The notes: generated by a model not told the origin, from the sequence alone. A DNA stretch of 28,489 nucleotides from CAYJLF01 sp964371055 (GCA_964371055.1 CAYJLF010000033.1:1-28489); one strand, 5' to 3'. Shown: positions 1 to 8,262, counted from the first letter of the stretch. A program made the numbers and translations.

Positions 1-54
1 CGCGAGGGCGGCCGCACGGTCGGCGCCGGCGTCGTCACGGAGATCACGGAGTAG
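1..54 (+). CDS. tuf: Elongation factor Tu, C-terminal end (partial)
   Basis: Only the last 17 codons and the TAG stop are in the window; the gene enters from the left edge. The peptide REGGRTVGAGVVTEITE is the very conserved C-terminus of EF-Tu, the GTPase that brings aminoacyl-tRNA to the ribosome. Its place directly before rpsJ matches the common str-S10 junction, where fusA and tuf precede the S10 block, so rpsL, rpsG and fusA probably lie just upstream. The fragment is short, but the motif is close to diagnostic. Confidence 0.93.
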   Translation, partial: REGGRTVGAGVVTEITE

Positions 55-74
55 GTTTCGGGGCCAGGTCCGGC

Positions 75-132
75 GGGCGCTCTGTGGCGCGCCCGATCGG
101 TCCGTCCCGGGTCATTGACGCCGACGGGCGTC
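75..132 (+). promoter_or_regulatory. Two small hairpins in the tuf-rpsJ spacer
   Basis: GGGCGC (75-80) pairs with GCGCCC (89-94), and GACGCC (117-122) pairs with GGCGTC (127-132) over a 4-nt loop. The second stem ends just before the rpsJ Shine-Dalgarno GGAGAG (135-140). Neither has a T tract, so they are not standard terminators. They could be leader structure for the S10 block or chance pairing in GC-rich DNA. Confidence 0.3.
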
Positions 133-145
133 TCGGAGAGACCAG

Positions 146-460
<315 letters not shown>

Positions 461-534
461 GTCCGGGAGGTTCGCCGGGCGTGCCTCGACCGCTGAGAGA
501 ATGCGGTGCGGCGCGCGGCGGCAGGAGTGACGAG

Positions 535-1188
535 ATGATTGGTCTGATCGGGCGGAAGGTCGGAATGACGCAGTTCTTCACCGAGAAGGGCATGCTGGTT
601 CCCGTCACCGTGGTCGAGGCCGGGCCCTGCCGGGTCCTGCAGGTCAAGACTCCGGAGAAGGACGGCTATACCGCGGTCCAGCTTGGATTCGGCGAGGTTC
701 GGGAGAAGCGCCTCACCCGGGCCCGGGTCGGGCATCTCACCCGGCACGGTTCGGGCCCGCTGCGCATTCTGCGGGAGTTCCGGGCCCCGGGCGAACACGC
801 CTACAAGACGGGCGACCAGATCACCGTGCAGGAGATCGAGGTCGGGACTCGGGTCGACGTGGTGGGTACGAGCAAGGGACGGGGGTTCCAGGGGGTGGTC
901 AAGCGGCACCACTACCACGGCGGCCCGGCCAGCCACGGTTCGAAGACGGGAAATCTGCCCGGGTCGATCGGCACCAGCGCCTGGCCCTCGCACGTGATCA
1001 AGGGACGGCGGCTCCCGGGTCACATGGGCGACCATCGCTGCACGGTGCGCAACCTGAAGGTGATCAGGATCGACACCGACCGGAACCTGGTGCTGGTCGA
1101 GGGCTCCATCCCCGGGGCCAACGGCAACTACGTGCTCATCCGTCCGGCGAAGATCGGGCGGCAGGGCCTCGGATGGAAGAAAGGATAG
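535..1188 (+). CDS. rplC: 50S ribosomal protein L3 (uL3)
   Basis: The 217-residue product begins MIGLIGRKVGMTQFF, the standard L3 N-terminus, and contains the conserved loop with KRHHYHGGPASHGS around residues 122-135, which reaches toward the peptidyl transferase centre. L3 is an early assembly protein of the 50S subunit. The frame is open upstream to a GTG at 481, but ATG 535 with GCAGGAG at 521-527 fits the family start. The stop at 1188 is followed five bases later by the rplD start, so the two genes are probably translated together. Confidence 0.97.
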   Translation: MIGLIGRKVGMTQFFTEKGMLVPVTVVEAGPCRVLQVKTPEKDGYTAVQLGFGEVREKRLTRARVGHLTRHGSGPLRILREFRAPGEHAYKTGDQITVQEIEVGTRVDVVGTSKGRGFQGVVKRHHYHGGPASHGSKTGNLPGSIGTSAWPSHVIKGRRLPGHMGDHRCTVRNLKVIRIDTDRNLVLVEGSIPGANGNYVLIRPAKIGRQGLGWKKG

Positions 1189-1193
1189 CGATC

Positions 1194-1823
1194 ATGGCGA
1201 CGACCACCCTGCGTGATCCCCAGGGGGCGGAAAAGGGAACGGTGGAGCTGCCCGCCTCTCACTTCGAGGCGAAGATTCACCGTCATGCCATGTGGCAGGT
1301 GGTGACGGCGTACCTGGCCAACCAGCGGCAGGGGACCTCGCAGGTCAAGACGCGCGGAATGGTCAGTGGCGGCGGCAAGAAGCCGTTCCGGCAGAAGGGC
1401 ACCGGCCGCGCCCGCCAGGGCACCAGTCGCGCCGCGCACTATGTCGGAGGCGCCCGCGCCTTCGGACCCTCTCCGCGGGACTATCGGATCGACATTCCGA
1501 AGAAGACGCGTCGGCTCGCGCTGCGCTCGGCCCTCACGGTCCGGGCGAAGGAAGGCAAGGTCACCGTCGTGACGGACGCCGGCGTGACCGAAGGCCGGAC
1601 GCGCGAGGTGTTCGGCATGCTGCAGAGGCTGGAGATCGCCGGCCGCAAGTGCCTCATCGTCATCGACTCGAATGATCCGCGCGTCGTGCGCGCGGCCCGG
1701 AACATTCCGGGTGTCTGGACGTCGAGCACCGGCCAGCTCAACACCTACGAGGTGCTGCGGGCCGAGCACATCGTCATCACCCGGCAGGCCCTGGACTCTC
1801 TGCAGGGGGGGCGGTCGGAATGA
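1194..1823 (+). CDS. rplD: 50S ribosomal protein L4 (uL4)
   Basis: The 209-residue product has the L4 core: a basic loop with GGGKKPFRQKGTGRARQG and then RAAHYVGGARAFGPSPRDY, which extends into the exit tunnel. L4 binds 23S rRNA early; in E. coli it also represses the S10 operon. ATG 1194 is preferred over in-frame ATG 1173 because AAGGA (1181-1185) is correctly placed. The TGA stop overlaps the rplW start (ATGA, 1820-1823), which indicates translational coupling. Confidence 0.97.
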   Translation: MATTTLRDPQGAEKGTVELPASHFEAKIHRHAMWQVVTAYLANQRQGTSQVKTRGMVSGGGKKPFRQKGTGRARQGTSRAAHYVGGARAFGPSPRDYRIDIPKKTRRLALRSALTVRAKEGKVTVVTDAGVTEGRTREVFGMLQRLEIAGRKCLIVIDSNDPRVVRAARNIPGVWTSSTGQLNTYEVLRAEHIVITRQALDSLQGGRSE

Positions 1824-2110
1824 AGGATCCCAGGAGCATCGTCCAGCTCGCCATCATCAGCGAGAAGGGGACCCGTCTCCGGACCGAGGCGAACAGCTAT
1901 CTGTTCCGCGTGCACCCGGGGGCGAATAAGGTCGAGATCGCCGCGGCGGTCGAGAAGATCTTCAGCGTCACCGTGACGCAGGTCCGGACCATGAATCGCA
2001 AGGGGAAGCCGAAGCGTCTCGGGCGTTTCGAAGGCAAGCGGTCGGATTGGAAGAAGGCCGTGGTCACGCTCAAGACCGGCCAGACGATCGAGGTTTTCGA
2101 CCAGGTCTAG
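1820..2110 (+). CDS. rplW: 50S ribosomal protein L23 (uL23)
   Basis: The 96-residue product contains ISEKGTRL near the N-terminus, the VHPGANKVEIAAAVEKIF segment and the later motif NRKGKPKRLGRFEGKRSDWKK, all typical of L23. L23 lines the polypeptide exit and is the docking site for trigger factor and SRP. Length is normal. The gene starts inside the rplD stop, with GGGGGGCGG of the rplD end acting as a likely ribosome binding site. It is followed by an 84-bp structured spacer. Confidence 0.97.
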   Translation: MKDPRSIVQLAIISEKGTRLRTEANSYLFRVHPGANKVEIAAAVEKIFSVTVTQVRTMNRKGKPKRLGRFEGKRSDWKKAVVTLKTGQTIEVFDQV

Positions 2111-2141
2111 CGCGGTTGTGGGCGCGTTCGGCCGGAGTGCG

Positions 2142-2157
2142 GCCGCCTTGGGGCGGC
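2142..2157 (+). promoter_or_regulatory. Hairpin in rplW-rplB spacer
   Basis: GCCGCC (2142-2147) and GGCGGC (2152-2157) form a perfect 6-bp stem with loop TTGG. It lies 28 bp before the rplB ribosome binding site and has no T tract. A role in RNA processing or regulation is possible but not shown. Confidence 0.3.
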
Positions 2158-2194
2158 GGGCCGGCCGGGTGGGGAAGCAAAAGGAGCAATCCTG

Positions 2195-3022
2195 ATGGCC
2201 TTGAAGAAGTTCAAGCCGGTCACGCCGGCCCTCCGGTTCAAGACCGTCTCCGACTTCTCGGAGATCACCAAGAAGGAACCGGAAAAGGCCCTCCTGCGGC
2301 CGCTCACGCGGTCGGGCGGGCGCGACAGCCACGGCCATGTCTCCGCCTGGCAGCGGGGCGGCGGGCACAAGCGGCGCTATCGCGTGATCGACTTCAAGCG
2401 GGACAAGATCGGCATTCCGGCCAAGGTCGCCGCCATCGAGTACGACCCGAACCGGTCCAGCCGGATCGCCCTCCTGCATTACGTCGACGGGGAGAAGCGG
2501 TACATCATCGCTCCTTTGGGCGTGGGCGTGGGCGATACCCTGATGGCCGGTCCCGAGGCCGAGGTGCGCGAGGGGAACTCCCTGCCGCTCCGCCTCGTGC
2601 CGCTCGGGACGGCGGTGCACAACCTCGAACTCGTTCCCGGCCGTGGCGGCCAGGTCGCGCGCGGGGCCGGAGCCGAGTGCCAGCTCATGGCCAAGGAGGG
2701 ACGACACGCCCAGGTGCGCCTTCCCTCCGGCGAAGTGCGGATGTTCGACCTCGACTGCTATTGCACCATCGGCAAGGTCGGCAATATCGACCACGAGAAC
2801 ATCGTGATCGGCAAGGCCGGCAAGTCCCGCTGGCTGGGACGTCGTCCCTGCACGCGGGGAGTGGCCATGAACCCGCATGACCACCCGATGGGCGGCGGCG
2901 AGGGACGTACTTCGGGAGGCCGGCATCCCTGCACGCCGTGGGGCAAGCCGACCAAGGGGTTCAAGACCCGGAAGAAGAAGCCCTCGGACAAGTACATCGT
3001 CCGGCGGCGGAACCAGAAGTAG
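2195..3022 (+). CDS. rplB: 50S ribosomal protein L2 (uL2)
   Basis: The 275-residue product is full length for L2. Landmarks are RDSHGHVSAWQRGGGHKR and YRVIDFKRDK in the first third, the GRGGQVARGAGA segment near residues 148-160, and the C-terminal NPHDHPMGGGEGR motif with the conserved histidine region important for peptidyl transferase activity. The tail TRKKKPSDKYIVRRR is also typical. ATG 2195 follows AAAAGGAG at 2180-2187. The rpsS start lies 17 bp after the stop. Confidence 0.98.
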   Translation: MALKKFKPVTPALRFKTVSDFSEITKKEPEKALLRPLTRSGGRDSHGHVSAWQRGGGHKRRYRVIDFKRDKIGIPAKVAAIEYDPNRSSRIALLHYVDGEKRYIIAPLGVGVGDTLMAGPEAEVREGNSLPLRLVPLGTAVHNLELVPGRGGQVARGAGAECQLMAKEGRHAQVRLPSGEVRMFDLDCYCTIGKVGNIDHENIVIGKAGKSRWLGRRPCTRGVAMNPHDHPMGGGEGRTSGGRHPCTPWGKPTKGFKTRKKKPSDKYIVRRRNQK

Positions 3023-3039
3023 GGGGAGGCGGAGCGACC

Positions 3040-3321
3040 ATGGCTCGTTCGATCAAGAAGGGTCCGTACCTGGACGCGAAGCTGATGCGGAAGATCGAGG
3101 ACATGAACCGCGTCCGGGAGAAGAAGGTCATCCGGACCTGGGCTCGCCGCTCGGTGGTTACCCCCGACTTCGTCGGCCATACGGTCGCGGTCCATAACGG
3201 CAATAAGTTCATCCCGATCTATGTGTCGGAGAACATGGTGGGGCACAAGTTCGGTGAGTTCGCGCCGACGCGGACGTTCCGCGGTCACGCGAAGTCGGAC
3301 AAGACCACCTCGGTGAAGTAG
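3040..3321 (+). CDS. rpsS: 30S ribosomal protein S19 (uS19)
   Basis: The 93-residue product begins MARSIKKGPYLDAKLMRKI and contains TWARRSVVTPDFVGHTVAVHNG and MVGHKFGEFAPTRTFRGH, the standard S19 signature. S19 forms a head complex with S13 and contacts the A-site tRNA region. The frame is open farther upstream, but ATG 3040 with GGGGGAGGCGGAG ahead of it gives the normal family length. A 137-bp spacer without an evident gene separates it from rplV. Confidence 0.97.
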   Translation: MARSIKKGPYLDAKLMRKIEDMNRVREKKVIRTWARRSVVTPDFVGHTVAVHNGNKFIPIYVSENMVGHKFGEFAPTRTFRGHAKSDKTTSVK

Positions 3322-3458
3322 GTTGCCGTAGCAGGCGGCCGGCGGTGAATCAGGCGGCGTAGCGGCGAGGTCAGAGGCGCGGTGCGACGGCCCGGGTAAC
3401 GGAGCCGAGAGGTAACGCGGCACAGAGCGCGGCGCCACCTCGAAACGGGAGAAGGAAG

Positions 3459-3827
3459 ATGGAAGCCAAAGCCATGGCCAAGTACGTGCGGGTATCTCCG
3501 CGGAAGGCGGACCGCGTACTCCGCCTGATCCGCGGGCTCCCCGTGGACCGGGCGCAGGAAGTGCTGGCCTTCACGACGCGGCCGATCGCCAAGCAGGTGT
3601 CGAAGATCCTGAAGTCGGCCGTGGCCAACGCCACGCACCGCCAGGAGAAGGACGAGGAGAAGGGCGCGCGGGTCGCGGTTGAGAACCTGCGCGTCAAGAC
3701 GGCCGTGGCCGGGGCCGCGCCGACCATGAAGCGGTTTCTGCCGCGCGCGCAGGGGCGGGCTACCCCGATCCTGAAGCGGTCGGCGCATATCACCATCGTG
3801 GTCGGGGACGACCTGAAGAAGAAGTAG
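3459..3827 (+). CDS. rplV: 50S ribosomal protein L22 (uL22)
   Basis: The 122-residue product begins MEAKAMAKYVRVSPRKADRV, the classical L22 N-terminus, and ends with the beta-hairpin region FLPRAQGRATPILKRSAHITIVV that reaches into the exit tunnel (the macrolide-resistance loop in other bacteria). Start 3459 is supported by GGGAGAAGG at 3447-3455; ATG 3474 is a less likely alternative. The stop is followed by 44 bp and then the TTG start of rpsC. Confidence 0.97.
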   Translation: MEAKAMAKYVRVSPRKADRVLRLIRGLPVDRAQEVLAFTTRPIAKQVSKILKSAVANATHRQEKDEEKGARVAVENLRVKTAVAGAAPTMKRFLPRAQGRATPILKRSAHITIVVGDDLKKK

Positions 3828-3871
3828 GAGCGGGGCCGGGCGTCGAGCCCGGCGGTACGGGAGGAGACTCC

Positions 3872-4573
3872 TTGGGACAGAAAACCAATCCGATCGGCCT
3901 GCGGCTGGGAATCATCCGGACATGGGATTCCCGGTGGTTCGCCAAGAAGGACTACGCCAACTTCCTGCAGCAGGACTTGTTCATCCGCAAGTACCTGACG
4001 AAGCGCCTGGCCAACAGTGGCGTGGCGAAGTTCGTCATCGAGAGGCGGGGCGGGAGCAAGGTCGACGTGGCCATCTACACGAGCAAGCCGGGGATGGTCA
4101 TCGGTCGAAGCGGAACGCAGGTCAACCAGATCCGCGACGAGCTGCAGCACCTGACGGGGCGTGAGGTCTTTCTCGACATCAAGTCGATCGACAACCCCGA
4201 CGTCAACTCCTTCCTGGTCGCGGAAGGGGTCGCACGGCAGCTCGAGCAGCGTGTCTCGTTCCGCCGCGCCATGAAGAAGGCGGTCTCCACCACGATGCGC
4301 TCGGGCGCGCTGGGGATCCGGATCATGGCCTCCGGCCGACTGGGCGGGGCGGAGATGTCGCGCGTCGAGACCTATCGCGAGGGCCGGGTTCCGCTCCACA
4401 CGCTCCGGGCGGACATCGACTACGCGCGTGCCACCGCGGTCACGACCTACGGCGCCATCGGCGTCAAGGTCTGGATCTTCCGGGGCGAGGTGCTGGGCGG
4501 CGAAATGGTGAAGGAAGGCGGACCTCCGGGCGTGCCCGGCGGGCGCCCGCCACGGCATCGGGACAATCGCTAG
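3872..4573 (+). CDS. rpsC: 30S ribosomal protein S3 (uS3)
   Basis: The 233-residue product begins GQKTNPIGLRLGIIR after the initiator and has a type II KH domain with VIGRSGTQ as the GxxG loop (about residues 73-80). The C-terminal half includes GALGIRIMASGRLGGAEMSR and TTYGAIGVKVWIFRGE. S3 is at the mRNA entry of the 30S subunit. Translation starts at TTG 3872, supported by GGAGGAG at 3860-3866 and by the family N-terminus. The short Pro/Gly/Arg-rich tail PPGVPGGRPPRHRDNR is typical of bacterial S3. Confidence 0.97.
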   Translation: MGQKTNPIGLRLGIIRTWDSRWFAKKDYANFLQQDLFIRKYLTKRLANSGVAKFVIERRGGSKVDVAIYTSKPGMVIGRSGTQVNQIRDELQHLTGREVFLDIKSIDNPDVNSFLVAEGVARQLEQRVSFRRAMKKAVSTTMRSGALGIRIMASGRLGGAEMSRVETYREGRVPLHTLRADIDYARATAVTTYGAIGVKVWIFRGEVLGGEMVKEGGPPGVPGGRPPRHRDNR

Positions 4574-4644
4574 GGGCCGGTGAAGAGCAGGCACGGCCGG
4601 CCGCGCGGATCGATCGCGCCGCGGCGTGACGGGAGTCAGTCGAC

Positions 4645-5058
<414 letters not shown>

Positions 5059-5068
5059 TCGGCGCGCG

Positions 5069-5102
5069 GCGCCGCGGCGCGGTCCGTCCCCAGGGCGGGA
5101 CC
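5069..5102 (+). promoter_or_regulatory. Palindrome and hairpin in rplP-rpmC spacer
   Basis: A perfect 12-bp palindrome GCGCCGCGGCGC lies at 5069-5080. It is followed directly by a hairpin with outer stem GGTCC (5081-5085)/GGACC (5098-5102) and inner stem CCC/GGG. There is no T tract. These structures sit 33 bp before the rpmC start; their function is unknown. Confidence 0.3.
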
Positions 5103-5134
5103 GGGCCGGCAGCGGCGGTCACGGGAGGAAGGTC

Positions 5135-5365
5135 GTGAAGGAAAACAAGGCGGGCAGCCTCCGCAACCTGACGGTCGAAGAGCTGGAAGCGAAGCTCCGT
5201 ACCCTCCGGGAGGAGGTCTTCAACCTGCGTTTCCGGAATTCGATGGCGCAGCTGGATAACCCGCTGCGGCTGCGCGGGGTCCGGCGCGATATCGCCCGGA
5301 TCGAGACGGTGCTCCACGAGCATCGCCGCGGCATCCGGAGCGTCGCGGTCCAGGAAGGCAAGTAG
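5135..5365 (+). CDS. rpmC: 50S ribosomal protein L29 (uL29)
   Basis: The 76-residue product contains LRNLTVEELEAKLRTLREE and VFNLRFRNSMAQLDNPLRLR, followed by RRDIARIETVLHEH, matching the two-helix hairpin of L29 next to the tunnel exit. The start is GTG 5135: GGGAGGA (5123-5129) is ideally placed and no ATG fits in frame. It is slightly longer than the common 60-70 residues because of a few extra residues at each end. The stop lies 13 bp before rpsQ. Confidence 0.95.
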   Translation: MKENKAGSLRNLTVEELEAKLRTLREEVFNLRFRNSMAQLDNPLRLRGVRRDIARIETVLHEHRRGIRSVAVQEGK

Positions 5366-5378
5366 GGGAAGGCGGAGC

Positions 5379-5681
5379 ATGGTGACGCAGAGCATGAGCA
5401 CTCGAGGCGCCGGCGCGACCGGCACGACCGGCCGGAGCCTCCGGAAGACCCGCGAAGGGATCGTCGTCAGCGCCAAGATGGACAAGACGATCGTCGTGGA
5501 GCAGAAGCGCCGGGTTCCGCACCCGCTGTACAAGCGGTACATCACGCTGACCAAGAAGTACTACGCCCACGACGAGCAGAACGAGTGCGCCGCGGGCGAT
5601 GTCGTCCGGATCATGGAGACGCGCCCGCTCAGCAAGATGAAGCGGTGGCGTCTGGTCTCCATCCTGGAGAAGGCGCGGTAG
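5379..5681 (+). CDS. rpsQ: 30S ribosomal protein S17 (uS17)
   Basis: The 100-residue product carries the S17 OB-fold sequence from about residue 22: RKTREGIVVSAKMDKTIVV, then YAHDEQNECAAGDVVRIMETRPLSKMKRWRL. S17 binds the central and 5' domains of 16S rRNA. It is about 15 residues longer than typical because of an N-terminal Gly/Thr/Ala/Ser-rich stretch. ATG 5379 has GGGGAAGGCGGAG before it; ATG 5394 would remove part of the extension. A 174-bp spacer, the longest within the cluster, follows. Confidence 0.96.
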   Translation: MVTQSMSTRGAGATGTTGRSLRKTREGIVVSAKMDKTIVVEQKRRVPHPLYKRYITLTKKYYAHDEQNECAAGDVVRIMETRPLSKMKRWRLVSILEKAR

Positions 5682-5797
5682 CCGGAGCGTTCCGGGGGCG
5701 CGCCGTCGGCCGGAGCGGTCGGGCGGGTGACGCGGCTCCGGCGCGCGGGTTGACGGATCGCGCGCGAGCGCGGCCGGTGCAGGTGTCATGACGAGGG

Positions 5798-5840
5798 GCG
5801 GCCGGGGGCCGCATCGAAACGATCGGCGGCCCAAAGCCGC
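5798..5840 (+). promoter_or_regulatory. Two hairpins before rplN
   Basis: GCGGCC (5798-5803) pairs with GGCCGC (5807-5812) over loop GGG, and GCGGC (5826-5830) pairs with GCCGC (5836-5840) over loop CCAAA. Both lie at the end of the 174-bp rpsQ-rplN spacer, just before the rplN ribosome binding site. They sit where an RNA regulator or processing site could act, but no known leader family was recognised. Confidence 0.35.
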
Positions 5841-5855
5841 GCAGGAGAGGCGGAG

Positions 5856-6224
5856 ATGATCCAGCAACAGACGATGTTGACCATCTCGGATAATTCCGGG
5901 GCCCGCCGGGCCATGTGCATCAAGGTCCTGGGCGGTACGCGCCGGCGCTACGGGACGGTGGGCGACATCATCGTGGTGGCGGTCAAAGACGCCCTCCCCG
6001 GCGCCAACGTCAAGAAGGGGGACGTCGCGCGGGCGGTCATCGTCCGAACGCGGAAGGAGATCCGCCGCAAGGATGGCTCCTACATCCGGTTCGATCAGAA
6101 CGCCGCGGTCCTGATCGACAAGGAGAAGGAGCCGAAGGGCACGCGCATCTTCGGGCCGGTGGCCCGCGAGCTCCGCGAGAAGGAGTTCATGAAGATCGTC
6201 TCCCTGGCTCCCGAGGTGATCTAG
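5856..6224 (+). CDS. rplN: 50S ribosomal protein L14 (uL14)
   Basis: The 122-residue product begins MIQQQTMLTISDNSGAR and contains GDIIVVAVKDALPGANVKKGDV and RTRKEIRRKDGSYIRFDQNA, the standard L14 sequence, at exactly the usual length. L14 lies at the subunit interface and forms bridges with 16S rRNA. ATG 5856 is preceded by AGGAGAGGCGGAG. As in most bacteria it starts the spc block, here preceded by the largest spacer of the cluster. Confidence 0.98.
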   Translation: MIQQQTMLTISDNSGARRAMCIKVLGGTRRRYGTVGDIIVVAVKDALPGANVKKGDVARAVIVRTRKEIRRKDGSYIRFDQNAAVLIDKEKEPKGTRIFGPVARELREKEFMKIVSLAPEVI

Positions 6225-6292
6225 GGCCGGCTCCACGGCCCGGAGCTGATCCGGCCGACACCGGCCGCGTGGCAGAGGCAGGAGGAAATCCG

Positions 6293-6616
6293 ATGCAGAT
6301 CCGCAAAGGGGACACCGTGGTGGTGTTGAGCGGAGCCGAGAAGGGTAAGACCGGTCGCGTGCTGACCGTGTATCCGAAGCATGGCACGGTGCTGGTGGAA
6401 CGGGTGCGCCTGATCAAGCGGCACACCAAGCCGGGCCGGAAGCAGAACATGCAGGGCGGGGTCGTCGAGCGCGAAGCGCCGATTCCTCTCGCCAAGGTCG
6501 CCCTGATCGATCCGAAGAGCCACAAGCCGACCCGGGTGCGGATGCAGTACGGCTCGGACGGCAGCAAGGTCCGCCTGGCGACGAAGTCGGGGGCGGAGAT
6601 CGAGAAGGTCCGGTAG
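6293..6616 (+). CDS. rplX: 50S ribosomal protein L24 (uL24)
   Basis: The 107-residue product opens with a KOW motif, QIRKGDTVVVLSGAEKGKTG, followed by VRLIKRHTKPG and the VVEREAPIPLAKVALID segment, all typical of L24. L24 is an assembly initiator near the exit tunnel. ATG 6293 has a textbook AGGAGG at 6280-6285. The frame is open upstream through the rplN region, but that part does not resemble L24 and is excluded. Confidence 0.97.
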   Translation: MQIRKGDTVVVLSGAEKGKTGRVLTVYPKHGTVLVERVRLIKRHTKPGRKQNMQGGVVEREAPIPLAKVALIDPKSHKPTRVRMQYGSDGSKVRLATKSGAEIEKVR

Positions 6617-6623
6617 CGGTTTC

Positions 6624-6646
6624 GGATCCGCGCGGAAGCGCGATCC
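6624..6646 (+). promoter_or_regulatory. Hairpin with GGAA tetraloop after rplX
   Basis: GGATC-c-GCGC (6624-6633, one bulged C) pairs with GCGCGATCC (6638-6646) around loop GGAA (GNRA type). It begins seven bases after the rplX stop. A second nested GC structure, CCGGCC/GGCCGG with an inner CCGCG/CGCGG stem, follows at 6675-6700. No T tract is present, so read-through to rplE is expected. Confidence 0.4.
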
Positions 6647-6732
6647 AGCGGACCGCCTGATGTCCGCCCGAACGCCGGCCGCCGCGAACGCGGGGGCCGG
6701 AGCGGGGCGAACGGGAGAGCAAGAGGAACGAA

Positions 6733-7374
6733 ATGAGCGCGAAAGTCGCCAAACCGAATCCGAAGGCCAAGCCGGAGGAGGCCAAGAAGCCGGGCAAGAG
6801 GGGCGAGGTTCAGATCGACCCCGCGCCGGCCAGCAAGCTGCGCGAGTTCTACCGGCAGGAGGTCATCCCGACGCTGGTCAAGCGGTTCGGGTACACCTCG
6901 GTCATGCAGGTGCCGCGGGTGGAGAAGGTCGTCGTCAACATGGGCGTCGGAGACGCGCTGCAGAATATCAAGCTGCTCGACGCCGCCGTCACGGACATGG
7001 AGATCGTCACCGGTCAGAGGCCGGCGATCCGCCGCGCGAAGAAGTCGATCTCGAACTTCAAGCTGCGGGCGGGCCAGCCGATCGGCTGCATGGTCACCCT
7101 GCGGGGCGCCCGGATGTGGGAGTTCCTCGAGCGGCTGACGACGATCGCGATCCCGCGGATTCGCGACTTCCGCGGCCTGTCGCCGCGCTCGTTCGATGGC
7201 CGGGGGAACTACACCTTCGGCGTCAAGGAGCAGGTGATCTTCCCGGAGATCCAGTACGACAAGGTAGAGAAGATCCGGGGCATGGACGTCACCCTCGTCA
7301 CGTCGGCGCGCACCGACGAGGAGGGGATGGAGTTGCTCCGGGCGATGCGCTGGCCGTTCCGGGAGCAGCAGTAG
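6733..7374 (+). CDS. rplE: 50S ribosomal protein L5 (uL5) with N-terminal extension
   Basis: Residues about 36-213 are standard L5: LREFYRQEVIPTLVKRFGY, VVVNMGVGDA, the RAKKSISNFKLRAGQPIGC segment and RDFRGLSPRSFDGRGNYTFG. L5 belongs to the 5S rRNP and contacts P-site tRNA and S13. The product is 213 residues against a usual 178-185. The excess is an N-terminal Lys/Pro/Ala-rich tail, residues 1-35, which looks disordered. ATG 6733 has AGAGGAA upstream, and no better internal start is evident. Confidence 0.96.
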   Translation: MSAKVAKPNPKAKPEEAKKPGKRGEVQIDPAPASKLREFYRQEVIPTLVKRFGYTSVMQVPRVEKVVVNMGVGDALQNIKLLDAAVTDMEIVTGQRPAIRRAKKSISNFKLRAGQPIGCMVTLRGARMWEFLERLTTIAIPRIRDFRGLSPRSFDGRGNYTFGVKEQVIFPEIQYDKVEKIRGMDVTLVTSARTDEEGMELLRAMRWPFREQQ

Positions 7375-7386
7375 TCCCGAGGCGGC

Positions 7387-7412
7387 CCTTCCGGTAACGT
7401 GGTTCCGGAAGG
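7387..7412 (+). promoter_or_regulatory. Hairpin in rplE-rpsN spacer
   Basis: CCTTCCGG (7387-7394) and CCGGAAGG (7405-7412) form a perfect 8-bp stem with a 10-nt loop, starting 13 bases after the rplE stop. It is followed by no T tract. Processing signal or weak attenuator are both possible. Confidence 0.35.
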
Positions 7413-7503
7413 CATGGACCCCAGAGGTCGGGCGGCCCGGTCGGGTCGCGGTAGCGAAGAGCAGGAGTCTGGCAGACAGAGCGTTGACGGAGGAAGGAAC
7501 CAG

Positions 7504-7689
7504 GTGGCCAAGAAATCCCTCGTCGAGAAGTGGAAGCGGGAGCCCAAGTTCAAGGTGCGGGGCTACAACCGCTGCCGTCGGTGCGGGCGCCCGCGGGCGT
7601 ACCTGAGGAAGTTCGGCATGTGCCGCATTTGCGTTCGCGAACTGGCTCTGCACGGCGAGTTGCCGGGCGTGGTCAAGGCGAGCTGGTAA
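7504..7689 (+). CDS. rpsN: 30S ribosomal protein S14, type Z (zinc form)
   Basis: The 61-residue product has exactly the length of the short S14 form and two zinc knuckles, C24-x2-C27 and C40-x2-C43, within YNRCRRCGRP and FGMCRICVREL. S14 assembles late into the 30S head. The start is GTG 7504, set by GGAGGAAGGAA at 7489-7499 and the conserved AKKSLVEKWKR N-terminus. The open frame continues upstream, but that part does not look like S14. rpsH follows after 14 bp. Confidence 0.97.
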   Translation: MAKKSLVEKWKREPKFKVRGYNRCRRCGRPRAYLRKFGMCRICVRELALHGELPGVVKASW

Positions 7690-7703
7690 GGGAGTCGTAA
7701 TCG

Positions 7704-8102
7704 ATGAGCGTCACCGATCCGATCGCCGACATGCTGACCTGCATCCGCAATGCGTCGCAGGCCAAGCACAAGAAGGTCGATGTCCCCGCTTCCCGCGTGA
7801 AGGAGGAGATCGTCAAGGTTCTCGAGCGCGAGCACTTCGTCCAGGGGTATCGCCGCATCGAGGACGACCGCCAGGGACTCCTGCGGATCTACCTCCGGTA
7901 CGATGACACGTTGATGCCGATGATCCAGCATCTGCGCCGTGTCAGTACGCCGGGACGGCGGGTCTATGTGGGCCGTGGCAAGGTCCCGCAGGTTCGCAAC
8001 GGTCTGGGGTCGGTCATCCTGTCGACGCCGCAGGGCGTGATGACGGACCGGGACGCGCGGAGCGCGGGAATCGGCGGCGAAGTCCTGGCCGAGGTCTGGT
8101 AG
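7704..8102 (+). CDS. rpsH: 30S ribosomal protein S8 (uS8)
   Basis: The 132-residue product begins MSVTDPIADMLTCIRNA and ends with the S8 signature GLGSVILSTPQGVMTDRDAR followed by GIGGEVLAEVW. S8 binds helix 21 of 16S rRNA; in E. coli it represses the spc operon by binding its mRNA near rplE. Length and start are standard. GGGAG at 7690-7694 serves as ribosome binding site. A 160-bp spacer separates it from rplF. Confidence 0.98.
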   Translation: MSVTDPIADMLTCIRNASQAKHKKVDVPASRVKEEIVKVLEREHFVQGYRRIEDDRQGLLRIYLRYDDTLMPMIQHLRRVSTPGRRVYVGRGKVPQVRNGLGSVILSTPQGVMTDRDARSAGIGGEVLAEVW

Positions 8103-8203
8103 ACAGTCCGAAGGCCGGTCCGGTAGCCATCCGGACGCAACGACCCGCGGGGAAGTCGCGCGGCGAGTCGCGGATCGAACCGAACGGGCGGGCGGCGTGA
8201 TCG

Positions 8204-8224
8204 TTGCCCGGGCAGCCGGGGCAA
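8204..8224 (+). promoter_or_regulatory. Hairpin in rpsH-rplF spacer
   Basis: TTGCCC (8204-8209) pairs with GGGCAA (8219-8224) over a 9-nt loop in the 160-bp spacer. No T tract follows. It fits the pattern of small hairpins seen in most long spacers of the cluster; function is unknown. Confidence 0.25.
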
Positions 8225-8262
8225 GACGGGGCCGATGGAGCCCCAAAGAGAGGCAATCGTCC

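Noticed and set aside
114..134. TTGACG before rpsJ as a promoter -35 box
   Set aside because: No -10-like sequence lies at suitable distance, and the rpsJ Shine-Dalgarno begins too soon after.
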